This document shows positions 31,454-42,612 of a DNA stretch of 64,000 nt, in pieces (the first letter of the stretch is position 1; each line of letters opens with the position of its first letter). The stretch is from NCBI GenBank assembly GCA_964036275.1, contig OZ038438.1:6082978-6146977 (forward strand), given 5' to 3'. The notes under the pieces are model-generated. The model worked only from the letters and a program-made list of their open reading frames with translations. It had not been told where the DNA came from and searched no databases. A program made the translations under genes and the position numbers. This stretch comes from Litoditis marina (lineage: Eukaryota; Nematoda; Chromadorea; Rhabditida; Rhabditidae).

Positions 31454-31699
31454 TCATCTGTGACATAGCTCATGAGCCTATCTCACCAGCTTCCAGCGAG
31501 ATTCAGTACTACGGTCATGTAGCACTTGATATTAGTTAGTGAGTTTCTCACAAAACAAGTTACCTCTCTGTTACTTCAAAGTGCTTAAACTTTCTTCGCT
31601 GCCTGAACTATGATTTGGCTCAATTCAGAAAAACTAACAAAACGAATCGGTCATTCGTAAAAAAACACATACCGTAAACTTTGAATTCCTCGACAAACA

Positions 31700-31711
31700 A
31701 TGCCCATCTCG
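31700..31711 (+). CDS. Candidate first coding exon of the BPI gene
   Basis: ATG CCC ATC TCG followed by the donor GTAATT. It is in a good start context (AACAATGCC) and ends in phase 0, as the next exon at 32618 requires. Joined, the protein would start MPISIWVLALVVAVFGGG, a convincing signal peptide. The join is inferred; no other ATG between 31.7 and 32.6 kb both has a GT donor and keeps the phase. Confidence 0.4.
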
Positions 31712-32617
31712 GTAATTATTTTAGGCACTTTTCAATAGTACAAACTATTCATCTAATTTCATTACAAAGTTTTAGGTGTGTTCTAAATAATTTCAATGTC
31801 CTTCTTTCATGTTGTTCGTTTTCTGACCGCATTCTTTTCTCTCTTTCTGTTTCATTGTCCTTTTTGCCAGTTTTTGTAAAGATATACACTTTAATTTATG
31901 ACTATGCTCATTTTTAATTCTATTTGTGTTCTAGGGCTACCCGCCTTTTTCTCACATGCTCAACGCCCCGTTTGTGAGTTACTTGGTTCAATCATACATG
32001 GAATATGAATCTTCAACGTCAAAAAGAGTAGCAATTGTGTACTGTAGCATCACACGTTGTTCGTTCTTCGCTGGCTGTTTCCCATAGTAAACTTTCCCAT
32101 ACTTTGACTAGCAGTGCAAGTTTTTTTCGAGTTCAAAGTAGGACGATTATGTGGACCAATCCCGTGTCAACGGTCCTTTAAACTGCAATTGAAAAATTTA
32201 TTGCAGTTTAAAGGACTGAAGCGTTGGGGTTGGACCACATAATCGTCCTTCTTTATAAATGAACCAGGAAGTCCCATGTTTGAATCGAGTACGTGAAACT
32301 AGCCATAATGCTAGCATAGACCGGGATGGGAGGGAGCAGGTTTTTCGATAGGGGGCGCATACGATTAATATGGTCAAGATTCGTATGGGCGAGAAATATT
32401 AACTAATCTCTGGCACTACTCCAGTGAAACAGAACATTCATCTTCAAAAAAGGAGAAAAACACAATGTTTATCTTGTTCCTGAGATCAGGATATCGTTCA
32501 ATCTGTAGATCTACGAAAACGGAATGAAACACTTCTGAGAAAACGGGGTATCGATGAGAATATTGACTGAAATATTTTTCCCATTTTGAAAATATATGAA
32601 TATAACTCTATTCACAG
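31712..32617 (+). other. Putative BPI intron 1 or upstream region
   Basis: AT-rich. It holds the 110-bp hairpin at 32140-32249 and no coding exon that I can support. Confidence 0.4.
32140..32249. repeat. 110-bp near-perfect hairpin (GATTATGTGGACCAAT)
   Basis: The left arm starts AGGACGATTATGTGGACCAA and the right arm ends GGACCACATAATCGTCCTT; the middle repeats CCTTTAAACTGCAATTGAA against TTGCAGTTTAAAGG. The whole element folds back on itself. A shorter relative lies at 22436-22502. Confidence 0.7.
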
Positions 32618-35600
32618 ATATGGGTGCTTGCCCTAGTGGTAGCCGTGTTTGGGGGAGGTCACTACGGTGGAGGAAGTTCTGCTGTGGGAGGGTTTTCTGG
32701 AGGAGCCGCAGGCTATGCCAGGTAACGCATTTTCCTCCTGGGTGCACCCACTCGTAAACTATCACAGTTACTCCCTCACCTCAGTTATATACAGCTCTAT
32801 AAAACATGTAACCAGACTTCATTAAAGTGGTATTCGTCCGGTTGAGGTTCAAACCACAAAATTCCTACAGTACCCATTCAAAGTTTCCAATGACCTCTTT
32901 GAATGTTTTGAATCGAACACTTATTGTAATAGGGAAAAGGAATCGAATAAGAAAATAATTAACCTCTCCGATACTAGTCGAGCAAATTAAAGTTTTGAAA
33001 TTATAGTGTGCAGTGGCTTGCTTGGATTGAAAAACTTTGTAGATATGGATTTGGGAATGAATTTGAAACCTACGCGTGAAAGATTTCGCATGGTCTTTGA
33101 CAACACTACCTATCCGAGAATGAGAAACATAGAATGTTCCATTTTGCCGCCGTCTAATGTTGGATGGAAAACGTGTATAGTTCCGGTCATTCCTACTGAG
33201 ACTTGGCAGCGTGCCAATGAATATTCAAGGCTATTTTCCACCATTTTGAAGCTTTTCAAATAACTGAAAATCTCTGTGAGCGGTTATTCAGCTCCATAAA
33301 AACGAGTAAATAGAAAAACTTTCTAAGAATACCTATATCTGCCCTAAGCAAGAGTCATCCGAAAATCTTGGCACGATGCCAAAGGGTCTCAGTGGAAATG
33401 AAACAAACTATATATGGAAGGATCAATATCTGAGTTGTAGTTTGATCTAAAAATGCAGCAGAAACTGCGGAATACGACCAAAAAGCAGACAGATCAAACT
33501 ACAAACACATAATGTCATCTCCCACAGTTTGAGGGACTTGTAGTCTAAGCGACCTCTATACACAGTGATTCTATAACGACAAGTAAACTACTAGTGAACT
33601 CCTACCACACCTCTATTCTACTACTAGAAAACTACTAGTTTTCTTGTAGTAATGTAGGCGTAGGGGAGGAGTTAAACTATAGTTCTACTCCTACCTAACT
33701 ACTAGTGAGATGGTAGTCAGCTACTAGTTTATCTGTGGTAAAAGTCAATTTTGAAAAATTTTAAAGGAAATTTAAAAAAAAATGATGTTTTTAGGATCAC
33801 ATATCTTCTATAAGTCGTTATGTTACCCTCTATTGCATTACTCTGCTGTTTACCACGTTTTGCACCACCCGGGACTCGAACCCTCGAGGTCTCGCTTCTG
33901 AAGCGAGACACTTACCACTGCGCCGCGCCCTGATGTCTGAAGTCGCGCCACAATCGTATACGATTACAGGCGCGCTTCACTGTTCAGCGCTCAGTATGTA
34001 ATAACGTGAATGCGCCACGAGCCCTACCAAAAAACCCTATATATAATCCCGTTCTATAGTAGCACTAAATCGATATAAGTTTTCCCATATTATGAATGTT
34101 CAGCACTTTACTGCCTAGTTAGAGTACTACAGGTTTACTACTAGCCTACGAGTAAGTTATTACTAACTGTCTACGTGCTCATAATGCCTACATTTCACTG
34201 TGATTTAAATTCTGAGGAGATAATGTAACGTAAACAAAATAGTTTCAGACTGCCAAAATGCGTTTTTTAATTTCACGTCCGTATTTACTACTAGTTTTCT
34301 ACCAGGATACCCCTACTCTACTACGAGAGTACTCCTTCTTCACTACTACCACTAGTTTACTACGAGTTTACCTGTAGTCACAGATTTCCTATGATATGAA
34401 CATTTTGAGTTTCAGTGACATCAACCCAGCTCTTCTGCAAGGAAGTCAACGTGGCTATCCCGGTATCAGAGCTCGCATTAATCAGCGAGCCTTCCAATAC
34501 GCCAGTGGGTTGGTAGGAGATCTGCTCAATCAGGAAATAAAGAAGGCCCGCATACCTCCCATCTCACAATGTATCCCACAGGTTTGTCCCACATAAATAT
34601 CATTATTATATCATCATTATAATCACCTGATAAAAGCTGGTACCGTAGCAAAATCCCACAACTCGTGAACTCATCCTGATCGAGGATCACATTCTGGCCA
34701 CATAGTTGCCAACTATCTATGTTTAAGCACAGGCTAGGTGACCACAACCTCATTCAAATGGAGACAAGATAGTTCAGCGCAGGGGTGACTTTTCATGAGA
34801 TTAAAATAATGATAATGGGAAAGAGAACAAATCCCTATAAAAATAATAACTTTGATTTGCTCTTCAATCGATCATTTAATAATTTGTTATGAGGCTCTTC
34901 GGCATTATCATTTCAATGTTGCCGAACCGGATGATATAACAGGGCTGTTGAATGAGCCCAGCTTCTTTCAGGTGCAAGGATGTGTGCAGATTTACAACCT
35001 CTACGTTTCCCGGTATCGCTGTCCCCAGAGAGTTGTCCTCTACCCCGCACCTCCCAACAGAATCATTCTCCAAGTTCAGAATGTTGATATAGGGTAAGTA
35101 ACCGAGAAATTTATTAGTCCTTATAATACCGGTCTAGAGGTGTATACCGGTGCTCAGGTGACGCAGATCAAAATGATAGATTTTGTTTGGAGTTGCTGTG
35201 TTTTTAGTTCTGTCTCGGTCCTTTTGGTGCATATCTCTTAAAGTAAAGACTGCCATGGTGAAGGATCAGACTACAAGTAGCGCTCAACCACCAGTTTACT
35301 TGTGCGAAAACATATTTTTCCACTTAATTGTCTCGAAAAGTGAGGAAAGGCGGTTTAATTCGGCGAATGATGTGCTAAGGCTATAACTTCATTCAATGGC
35401 ACAATCACAATGGTGACGTGTAACGTAACTGCACAGCTATTTAACACTCTATCATGACGCGTTCTCGTAATTACATGGTGTTTCACATATATCACCCGAT
35501 CGAGAACTAACTACACGTATAATCATTAAATTAACACGTCTACGTTTCACGTCAAAGTATTGATGTCGAATTGGACGCCAACTAGTTCTGATGAGTGGTG

Positions 35601-38600
35601 TATGAGCCTTTTTCCAGAGTAACTGGAAATCTTGGAGGACAAATTGTGGTTCTTCTACCCATTGCTTTGACTGGTATTGTGCAGCTGAATATCCATCAGG
35701 TACTATAATAACCAACCAAAGTGCGGTATGTGGGTATCACCATAACCTCAGAGAGCTCAACGTATACACTGTATTTTTTAAACTTAGCTGATAGCGTAAG
35801 AAAGAAATTATCAAACTATAACGACTCACACGTTGATAATATTACTGTTGGAAGCATGTCTTCCTGCAATCTTTTCGTTCTCTTAGCTGATGAAAAAGTG
35901 GAATATTCGCGGCAGTCGCGATGACATCCAGAACTTACGGGCTCTTCCGGGGATCAGAGCTACTTTCTCACATACAAGATAGCCCAAACGAGGATGTAAA
36001 TCTTATTTCTGATCACTTAGCTTAGAGATCTCTGCCTTGCTATACTATTAGTTGATTGCACAGTCACGTGAAACATGTTAAACACAGCAGAACTCGAAAA
36101 CGTGCAATGTACACGATTCCTCATTAGAACGCTAGGTTAACGTGACTATTCAATTTACTTCTAGCCTATCTTGTTTCCGTTTTGCTCTGTGTTAGCCAGT
36201 TTTTCATTCACGTTGGTGTATGTTGAAGGCGACCATTACTGTGGATATGGCAATCGAGCGGGGTGCGCACGGACCATATGTGAGAGTTCTATCCTGCAAC
36301 GTACAAATTGGATATGCCGACGCCTACATTGAGAACGGAGGTCTCATCGGAGATATCATCAACAGTCAGTTCAGAGTGAGTGATGCTTCCCTATTCATGA
36401 ATTCAGTTTCAACAGATTAATTTTGATCTACCGGTAGGTACAAGCATTTGTCCGTGGATTACACGTATTACAGAAAAGTCTTATCCAGTTCTAGTCACTT
36501 TATCTGTTGGTGAGTAGTAGTTTGGAGAGTGGAAGTAAACTTTTGTTCATTTGTGTTTTGCAAATGGAAATCGTACGAGCAAATGACGTAGGATGATGAA
36601 CAGTCACGTGGTAAATGTGAATGAAAACGTTCACACCGCATAGAATGACAACAAATGTGTGATGTTTTCAGGTACATTAAATATAACCTTTTTCAGTTCA
36701 GGTAACGGAAGTCTATTTGCACCTAAACTAACTATAAGATTTACCTCCTTAACATAATACTTCAACAATAAGTAAGCAATTAGTACAATAACTTTCCATT
36801 TCATATCTTGAATGTTTTTAATTTTCCAGTCTCGTATTTCGGGAATGGTGAAGAAGATGATTCCGGGCCAGATCTGCGGCCAGATCCCGTCGATCGTGAA
36901 CGAGAAGCTGAACAGTCGTCTGTCGGCCCTGCCACAGAGCATCGGAGTCGCCCAAATGATATCCATGTTCGGAGGGGCCCTCGGACTGAACGGAGCCTCC
37001 GCCGCACCCGGATACGTACGTTTCACCATTGCCACTGAATCTTTTAGTTAGAATTCTATGTAGGCAATCGAATCCACGTTATATTTGATCTCCAACTACG
37101 CCATTATTCACGAGTGAACCTCCGTTGTCGTTCGAATTATATATAGGCCATCATCACCCTACGCAACCAAATGTCCGTTGTAGTTTGATCGCGAAATACG
37201 TCATTGCTTTTGAGCACAAAAACGACGGAGGCAAACTACAAACACAGATAGGGCAACTTACGTGATATGTGTGCTTGGAAAGGAACCAACAATGAATATC
37301 GATATATAAATCAAAACATATATTCTCATCGAGGACTACCCGGAATACCCTTCTATCGAAAACTATCATAGAAACTTTAAAATATCGAAAACTTTCATAC
37401 CTTCATCTTGCTCTCTTTTCTCATGAAATCAATGTACATAACAGATCTGAATTACTCCACTCATAAATTAACCGTGAACAGTTTCAGTGCCAGTCTCAAT
37501 GTGGAGGTGGAGGCGGTCCCCCTCCCGCACCCCTCGTCATTCCCTCGCAGTCCCCGTCCGCCCAACCGCAGTCGTCCGCGTACACCGCCGTGGCCGCACC
37601 CGCCCCCATGATCCCCAACTCGGCCTACGTGGGCGGAAGAAAGGCGGTCGCCCGCGGCACCTCGCAGGCTCAGTACCGCACCAACCAGGTGAACTCGAAC
37701 AAACACCTATATTAACATACAGGAATCAACCTTCCCGGGTCGGTCCACCAATCCGAAGTACCATTCATTTGAACATAATGTATGTGTGTCACCAGGACGC
37801 TCCGAATGGTGTAGTGGAAGCTCAGTAGAAGTTGAACTCAAAGTTGTTTCTGACTGCAAAATCGTCTTGAATCAGGGGTCGAAACGATTTTGGTACAGCT
37901 CCATTCCAACTGTTTCTTTTCTAATGAAACTTTGGTGATTCTGCAACGAAAGATTCGGAAATGTTTCATTACTTCAAGTGTATAGAAAAACAAGTGAGGA
38001 AAAAATTTTTGGACCTTAAATGTTGAACGGCGAATGTTTAGCAGTCTCCTGCCATCGTACATCATTTGGCGCCTCTTCACCAGCCCACAACGAGAGTTCT
38101 CCGTCGCTACAGAGCAGTCAACTATCAGAGAGGAAAGGTGGTTAGTTTCGAAACACTGAAAATAGTTTAGCAAACACAACATCCAACAATTTTGCCTGTG
38201 CTCATTCTCTTCAATTTCAAAAGTCAAGAGGAGTTATCACTGTATAGTAGGCAGTCGACTAGGCATCGGGCCCTTTAGAGCTCTAGTCCCCACATTCCCC
38301 AAGAAAACGACGTATCAGTAAAAGAATGATTCTGGAGGAGGAGAAACGTCTGTAATTAGTGAAGCTTCTGTTTTTCATAAAAGAAAAAGGACTCGGGGAT
38401 AACCGTGTCACTGCACCCAAGCAGCAGACCATGGAGAGAACACTCAATAGGTTCAAATCCCGTAAAGCTCTAGATTGTGAAAAATCACCTTATAACTTTA
38501 TTGCTCTAATAAAAGTCGATATTTTGAAATCTGTAACTCGTTCCACTCCAGCTGTACGTGCCTGTTTCTCGTTCGAAACGCCATGCCGTTCAACAGCGTA

Positions 38601-41600
38601 TCGTCCGCGCCATGCTTCCGGAAATTTCGCGAGTGGTCCGTCACAACTCGGCGCCGTACCCTACCGGCCCATCCGGTCAGGGCTACCAGGGTGGAGTATC
38701 GCATCCCATTGCCGCACCCAGATTCCCACCACCTCCTGCCGTGAGTTTATTCTGAGAGATAGTTGGTATTCTGTCTTTAACTAAACACGAGGGCCTCCGT
38801 TCGGTGAAAGATCGTAAGTTACATAAATAAAAGTCAACAAGGTTTTTTCCGCACGGATTGTTCGAGAGGGCACAAACCTATCTCAGCAATATCGTACCCA
38901 CCATGTGAGATCAATGTGTTTGGTACACTGCTGCATGTAAACTAAAGAGTGGGAGTAAATTTGAGCTGTAAATCGCAACGAATGTGTGAAACATCGTTCT
39001 GTTGAAGATTTGACGTTGCAGGTGTTGACTGCGCCTCCCGCTCGAGTGGTCCCCAGTCCCCCCAATCCATGTGCCCAATGTCCCGCCACAGGGGCCACCG
39101 AAGACCCGGCTTCCTTCATTCGACAGCTCGCAGCCCATCTCGACTTGGTTAGTACGCCATTAAAGGAATATGTGAATGTTAATTGTGCTTTGTTGTTGAA
39201 GTTCAATATAGGAGAGAATTCTAGTAATTAAACTAGTCAAATATACTATCACGTATAATGTGAACATTACATAGCATTTAGAAACGTATAATGAGTATAT
39301 TGGGCTAGGTATGATCAGTATTACTGACGAGATTGTAATCTGCAGATATAGTTCGTTTCACCAATCGATGACTTTCTACAGTAATTTTTCAAAAATTCAA
39401 ACGCATTTATCTAATCAACAAACAAAATTTAAGATTCACTGTTTTGTGTGCTTGTAGTACCCAAAGTGGAAAACTAAATCACATAGTTTAAACTATATAC
39501 AACATCTACAAGATATGATAAATTCATTTAAAAGTTTTCTTATCTTACTGTAGAGGGCTATTGTTTCGTGAAACAGACTATAGTGGTCAAACACCCCCGT
39601 TAATGTTAACGCTTGTAGATGTTCCAGACGTAACACTTATCACAAACAAATCTTAAAAACAAACCATGTTTTCAGACGAAACTGAATGACCTCTACCTGA
39701 GTTTACAACTGTTGAACACGTACGCGACGTCCAACGATTTCACCGTGGACTTGACCGGAGAATTCAGTCCAAACGCCCAAGGAGGTAACTCGAGCATTCG
39801 ATAACATTTTCGAGAGAACATAACTGAATTGTTGCGGGGAGCAGTGCAATCATACCGTCATAATTAGCAATACTGAATATGTTTGGTTAAAACAACAATT
39901 CACAGACGTTGTAAAGATTTATAATAGAGCAGGGTCACTGAGAACACTATTCGGTTTTGCGGACAAGAGTCTTTCATAAACCTGTGAGAGCATATAACTC
40001 AACTAGTGCACGTCAGAAAGATCGCTAGCGCGTCAAACGTCCAACGGGTCATGTTTGCAGCCGAACTGGATTCTCGTGAAGATTGTATTCAAGAACACGA
40101 GTTTATTTCTAGGAACACCGTTCGGTCCCTTCCCCACCCAGTTCCCTGGTTCAATCGATAATCACATGGCTGAATTCATCGTCACCGACTACACCGTCAA
40201 CACACTGTTCTATCAAATGCACAGGTGAATAATCAGATGAACTTGTATGTAGAAGATCAACGACGCCTTAGGGATTGCATCGCGAAACATTCTCATAACA
40301 TGTCTAACGCTATTCTATACGCGAAAGTTTAAAGCCCTCTTTTATTTTATCCTAATTCGTCGTCTAGTGTTTAGTGTATAAAAACAAACGATTTCAACTG
40401 TATTTTTGTTCAGAAAACAGTTCCTGACCTTCCGAATCGGGCCTGAGACGCCGAAGATCGGAGAACTTCTCAAAACTACATGCAGCGAGGACGAGGACGA
40501 TTTCTTCGAGCCCACATCTGTCGAGGTACTTTTCGCACTTTTGAGCTCATTCTGGATTTGATAAACAAGAATCGGTGATTTATACTGTAGTTTATTGCGT
40601 TCATGAACATTGCTTCAATTACAATATCTAATTAAACTATGAAAAACACCTCATCGTTGTGTTCAGCTGGACGAAGAAGAGTTGAGAAGACGTCGCCGTC
40701 TGGCGCATTCTGCCCAAAAGACTCTTCGCATCAGAAGAGCCCTGAAGGCGCGAGGAAAGAGACAGGACGACGCGGGCGGCCTGGCCGACCTGGGAATCTG
40801 CTTCGGAGACATCCTGCCCGCCGTGCGCGAGAAGTACCCCAACCAGAAGATCGCCATTCAGATTCGCACCGTCCGCGCGCCATCCATCATTCTCAGCCAG
40901 GCACAAGGAGGTATACCCCTATTCTACACTCCCTAACCTCTTACAGTACGCCATACCACACTATTTTTCTAACGAATTTTTCTGTATGTAATCTGGAAAG
41001 GCAAAAAAGATCTTCTGATACAGGCAGGTGGCTGAAATTTTCACTGTAGATCGAATATTCTGGGCATGAAATCATTCAGTATGGTATAGCAACCGGTCCT
41101 AGAATTTGAAAATTTAGTTATTTCATCATTATGAATCTCAACTCAATTGTTGATTGTCCTAACATGCTTTATCACATAGTTAACTTTTTATATAATCGAC
41201 GCGTTAACGAAAAAAACTTGTTCTTTTTATAGAAAAGAAAAACTGTTGTTCTCTTTACAGGTTCCGCCATCTTGGATTTGATTGCCGATGCTGACATTTA
41301 CATCGACGGCACCAACAACAGGGTACGGTACAGTTAATGTATAATAATGAAAACATTATTATATAATAGATTACAATAATAAAAATAATGCGGCAACTAT
41401 TTGAGCCGTGTGTTATTTGTTTTTGCAGAAGGCGAAACCATACTGTAAACCTCACTTCCGGCTCTATTTATCATTATAACAGCGTTCTTTCAAAGAACTA
41501 GAGAAGTTTGACGAGTTTTCTGGCTGCTGTTGAGCCAGCGGAAGAGTTCTGAACTTTGTCTCGTGCTGTTTTCATCTAAAGCAATGAAACTTTGGGAACA

Positions 41601-42612
41601 ACACTGGTTCATATATATCAGAAGTTTTCGACGGTGCTAGTGAAAAGGAAAAATATGCGATAAGTCTACCTACAGTGTGATCTTTGTGTTATGTACGAGA
41701 AATTCAACAAATTTATGGAATATTCCACGATCCACATTAGGGAAACGTATTATAAGAGTTTCACGAAAACAGCTCAAAAAGCATATCTGTTGTTCTTACC
41801 ATGACAATAAACATTATATTATTATATTTAGATATTTTATTATTTCCGTTCTTGTTACCATGACTTTTCAGGTGGGTACCATCAACATCGCGACCACGGT
41901 GGTGGTTGTGATCCAGGTGCAGGGAAATAGAATCACCGGCACCTCCAAGATCACCCAGCTGAAGTTGACCGACCGAACCGGATCTCTCGGCCTGCCCCAG
42001 GATGCTCTCGACAATCTCGGAAACCTAGGAAAGGAACTACTCCAAAAGGTTCGTCTTAATCGCCTTCTAAGAATAAACAGAAAAACTGCTTCAGATTAAG
42101 CTTTTAGGAGGGAAAACAGGGTAAAATTACTGGTTCTATGGAGACGAAGAAAAGTTCATGACAAAATTCACCTAAAAAACTTTATGCTCCTTGTTTTTGC
42201 AGTGAATTAGTACGTTTCGCTCCCCAACATAACTGGAAAACATGAACTGTTCCATAGAAATATGTTTAAGTGCTGTTTTTTTTCTGTATACGGTTAATAA
42301 ACGTCTCTCTCCTCGTTTTCGTACACGATCAAAAAGAACAAACAAGGATTTTCCATAGTCAACGAGAAGTTTGGAATAGTTTCTAAGAAACTGCCTTCTT
42401 CCGATTAGAATTGTGTTTCCACCCCCTTTCTGTTGCAGTTGGCGAACGACGCGTTGGCGAAGGGCATCGTGTTGAACATCCCGACTAGCGGCCTGGGCGG
42501 CCTGCCCATCAACGTGGTCAACCCCTCGGTCCGCATCATCGAGCACGGCCTCTACATTGCCACCGACATCACCGTCTCCCCCTCTTTGTTAGGAGCCGTT
42601 GGCGGCTGCTAA
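32618..42612 (+). CDS. BPI/LBP-family lipid-binding protein with cationic insertions
   Basis: Seventeen exons: 32618-32721, 34416-34581, 34972-35093, 35618-35699, 36229-36375, 36830-37015, 37488-37688, 38045-38137, 38552-38740, 39022-39147, 39676-39784, 40113-40224, 40414-40525, 40667-40910, 41261-41322, 41872-42048 and 42439-42612. They give 801 residues in frame; the first exon is uncertain. The start is a hydrophobic signal, then Gly-rich. Residues 36-265 form the first BPI fold (NPALLQG...YPGIRARINQ), with the conserved Cys pair at 181 and 223. Residues 268-472 form a Pro/Ala/Gln-rich linker absent from vertebrate BPI, with RSKR at 374-377. Residues 473-801 form the second fold (GTPFGPFP...), with an added acidic-basic segment at about 570-616 ending RGKR. 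BPI proteins bind lipopolysaccharide or lipids outside the cell. Later exons are GC-rich. AATAAA lies at 42757-42762. Confidence 0.9.
33176..33412. mobile_element. TATAGT...CCTACTGAGA element (237 bp) in BPI intron
   Basis: The left end TATAGTTCCGGTCATTCCTA, then CTGAGACTTGGCAGCGTGCC, is matched by the inverted right end GGCACGATGCC...GTCTCAGTGGAAATGAAACAAACTATA. Related elements lie at 46829-47036 and 48204-48435. No coding capacity. Confidence 0.6.
33435..33504. mobile_element. TTGTAGTTTGATC mini-palindrome element, copy 3
   Basis: Starts TTGTAGTTTGATC and ends GATCAAACTACAA, a perfect 13-bp terminal inverted repeat. It lies 23 bp from the end of another element. Confidence 0.7.
33561..34384. 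mobile_element. Larger inverted-repeat element with a tRNA-like core
   Basis: Both edges are rich in CTACTAGT words (33575-33730 and 34285-34378) and are roughly inverted: ACAAGTAAACTACTAGTG on the left against ACAGGTAAACTCGTAG in the reverse complement of the right. The centre carries an antisense tRNA-like sequence at 33861-33930. No transposase frame is visible, so it is non-autonomous. Exact ends are uncertain. Confidence 0.5.
33861..33930 (-). other. tRNA-like sequence (Pol III A and B boxes), SINE-type
   Basis: On the minus strand it reads GGGCGCGGCGCAGTGGTAAG (A box), then a 5-bp anticodon-like stem CTCGC/GCGAG closing the loop TTCAGAA, then GGTTCGAGTCC (perfect B box). The acceptor ends do not pair and the T stem has only three good pairs, so it is unlikely to be a working tRNA. 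It is more likely a tRNA-derived SINE head or relic. Confidence 0.55.
34641..34800. repeat. Dispersed 165-bp repeat, copy B (in BPI intron)
   Basis: Second copy of the repeat at 11842-12007, in the intron between BPI exons 34416-34581 and 34972-35093. Shared landmarks are TACCGTAGCAAAATC, TGATCGAGGA, CACATTCTGGCCACATAG and a terminal CTTTTCATGAGA. Confidence 0.6.
36062..36147 (-). mobile_element. AGTCACGT element, copy 3 (in BPI intron)
   Basis: Begins AGTCACGTGAAACATGTT and ends GGTTAACGTGACT. The interior (AACGTGCAATGTACACGATTC, trimmed) is the reverse-orientation counterpart of copies 1 and 2. Confidence 0.5.
37188..37242. mobile_element. TTGTAGTTTGATC mini-palindrome element, copy 4
   Basis: Starts TTGTAGTTTGATCGCG and ends GCAAACTACAA followed by ACACAG. 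In a BPI intron. Confidence 0.6.
39347..39582. mobile_element. TATAGTTTGTTTCACC element (236 bp) in BPI intron
   Basis: Left end TATAGTTCGTTTCACCAATC, then GATGACTTTCTACAGTAAT; right end ACTGTAGAGGGC...TCGTGAAACAGACTATA. Same family and almost the same length as the element at 17923-18159. Confidence 0.65.

Larger units (their letters stand above)
22753..31699. other. Gene-poor region downstream of acetylcholinesterase
   Basis: No multi-exon gene could be assembled in this 9-kb stretch. It holds a possible ace polyadenylation signal (AATAAA 23699-23704), CT microsatellites (23266-23465, 29500-29560, 30804-30885), a G-run/C-run palindrome (25401-25768), AGTCACGT elements (25892, 28431), a CTCATGAG hairpin (28051-28170), a GC-richer block (29080-29440), a TTGTAG element (30455-30517) and a 139-codon minus-strand frame (31453-31034). 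Weak single-exon candidates are given separately. Confidence 0.55.

Noticed and set aside
36631..37035. 134-codon minus-strand frame over the BPI exon at 36830-37015
   Set aside because: It is an antisense shadow; the plus frame carries the conserved Cys and splice phases.
40637..41049. Frames overlapping the BPI exon at 40667-40910 on both strands
   Set aside because: They are shadows of the GC-rich BPI exon; only the LDEEEL... frame joins in phase to its neighbours and matches the family.
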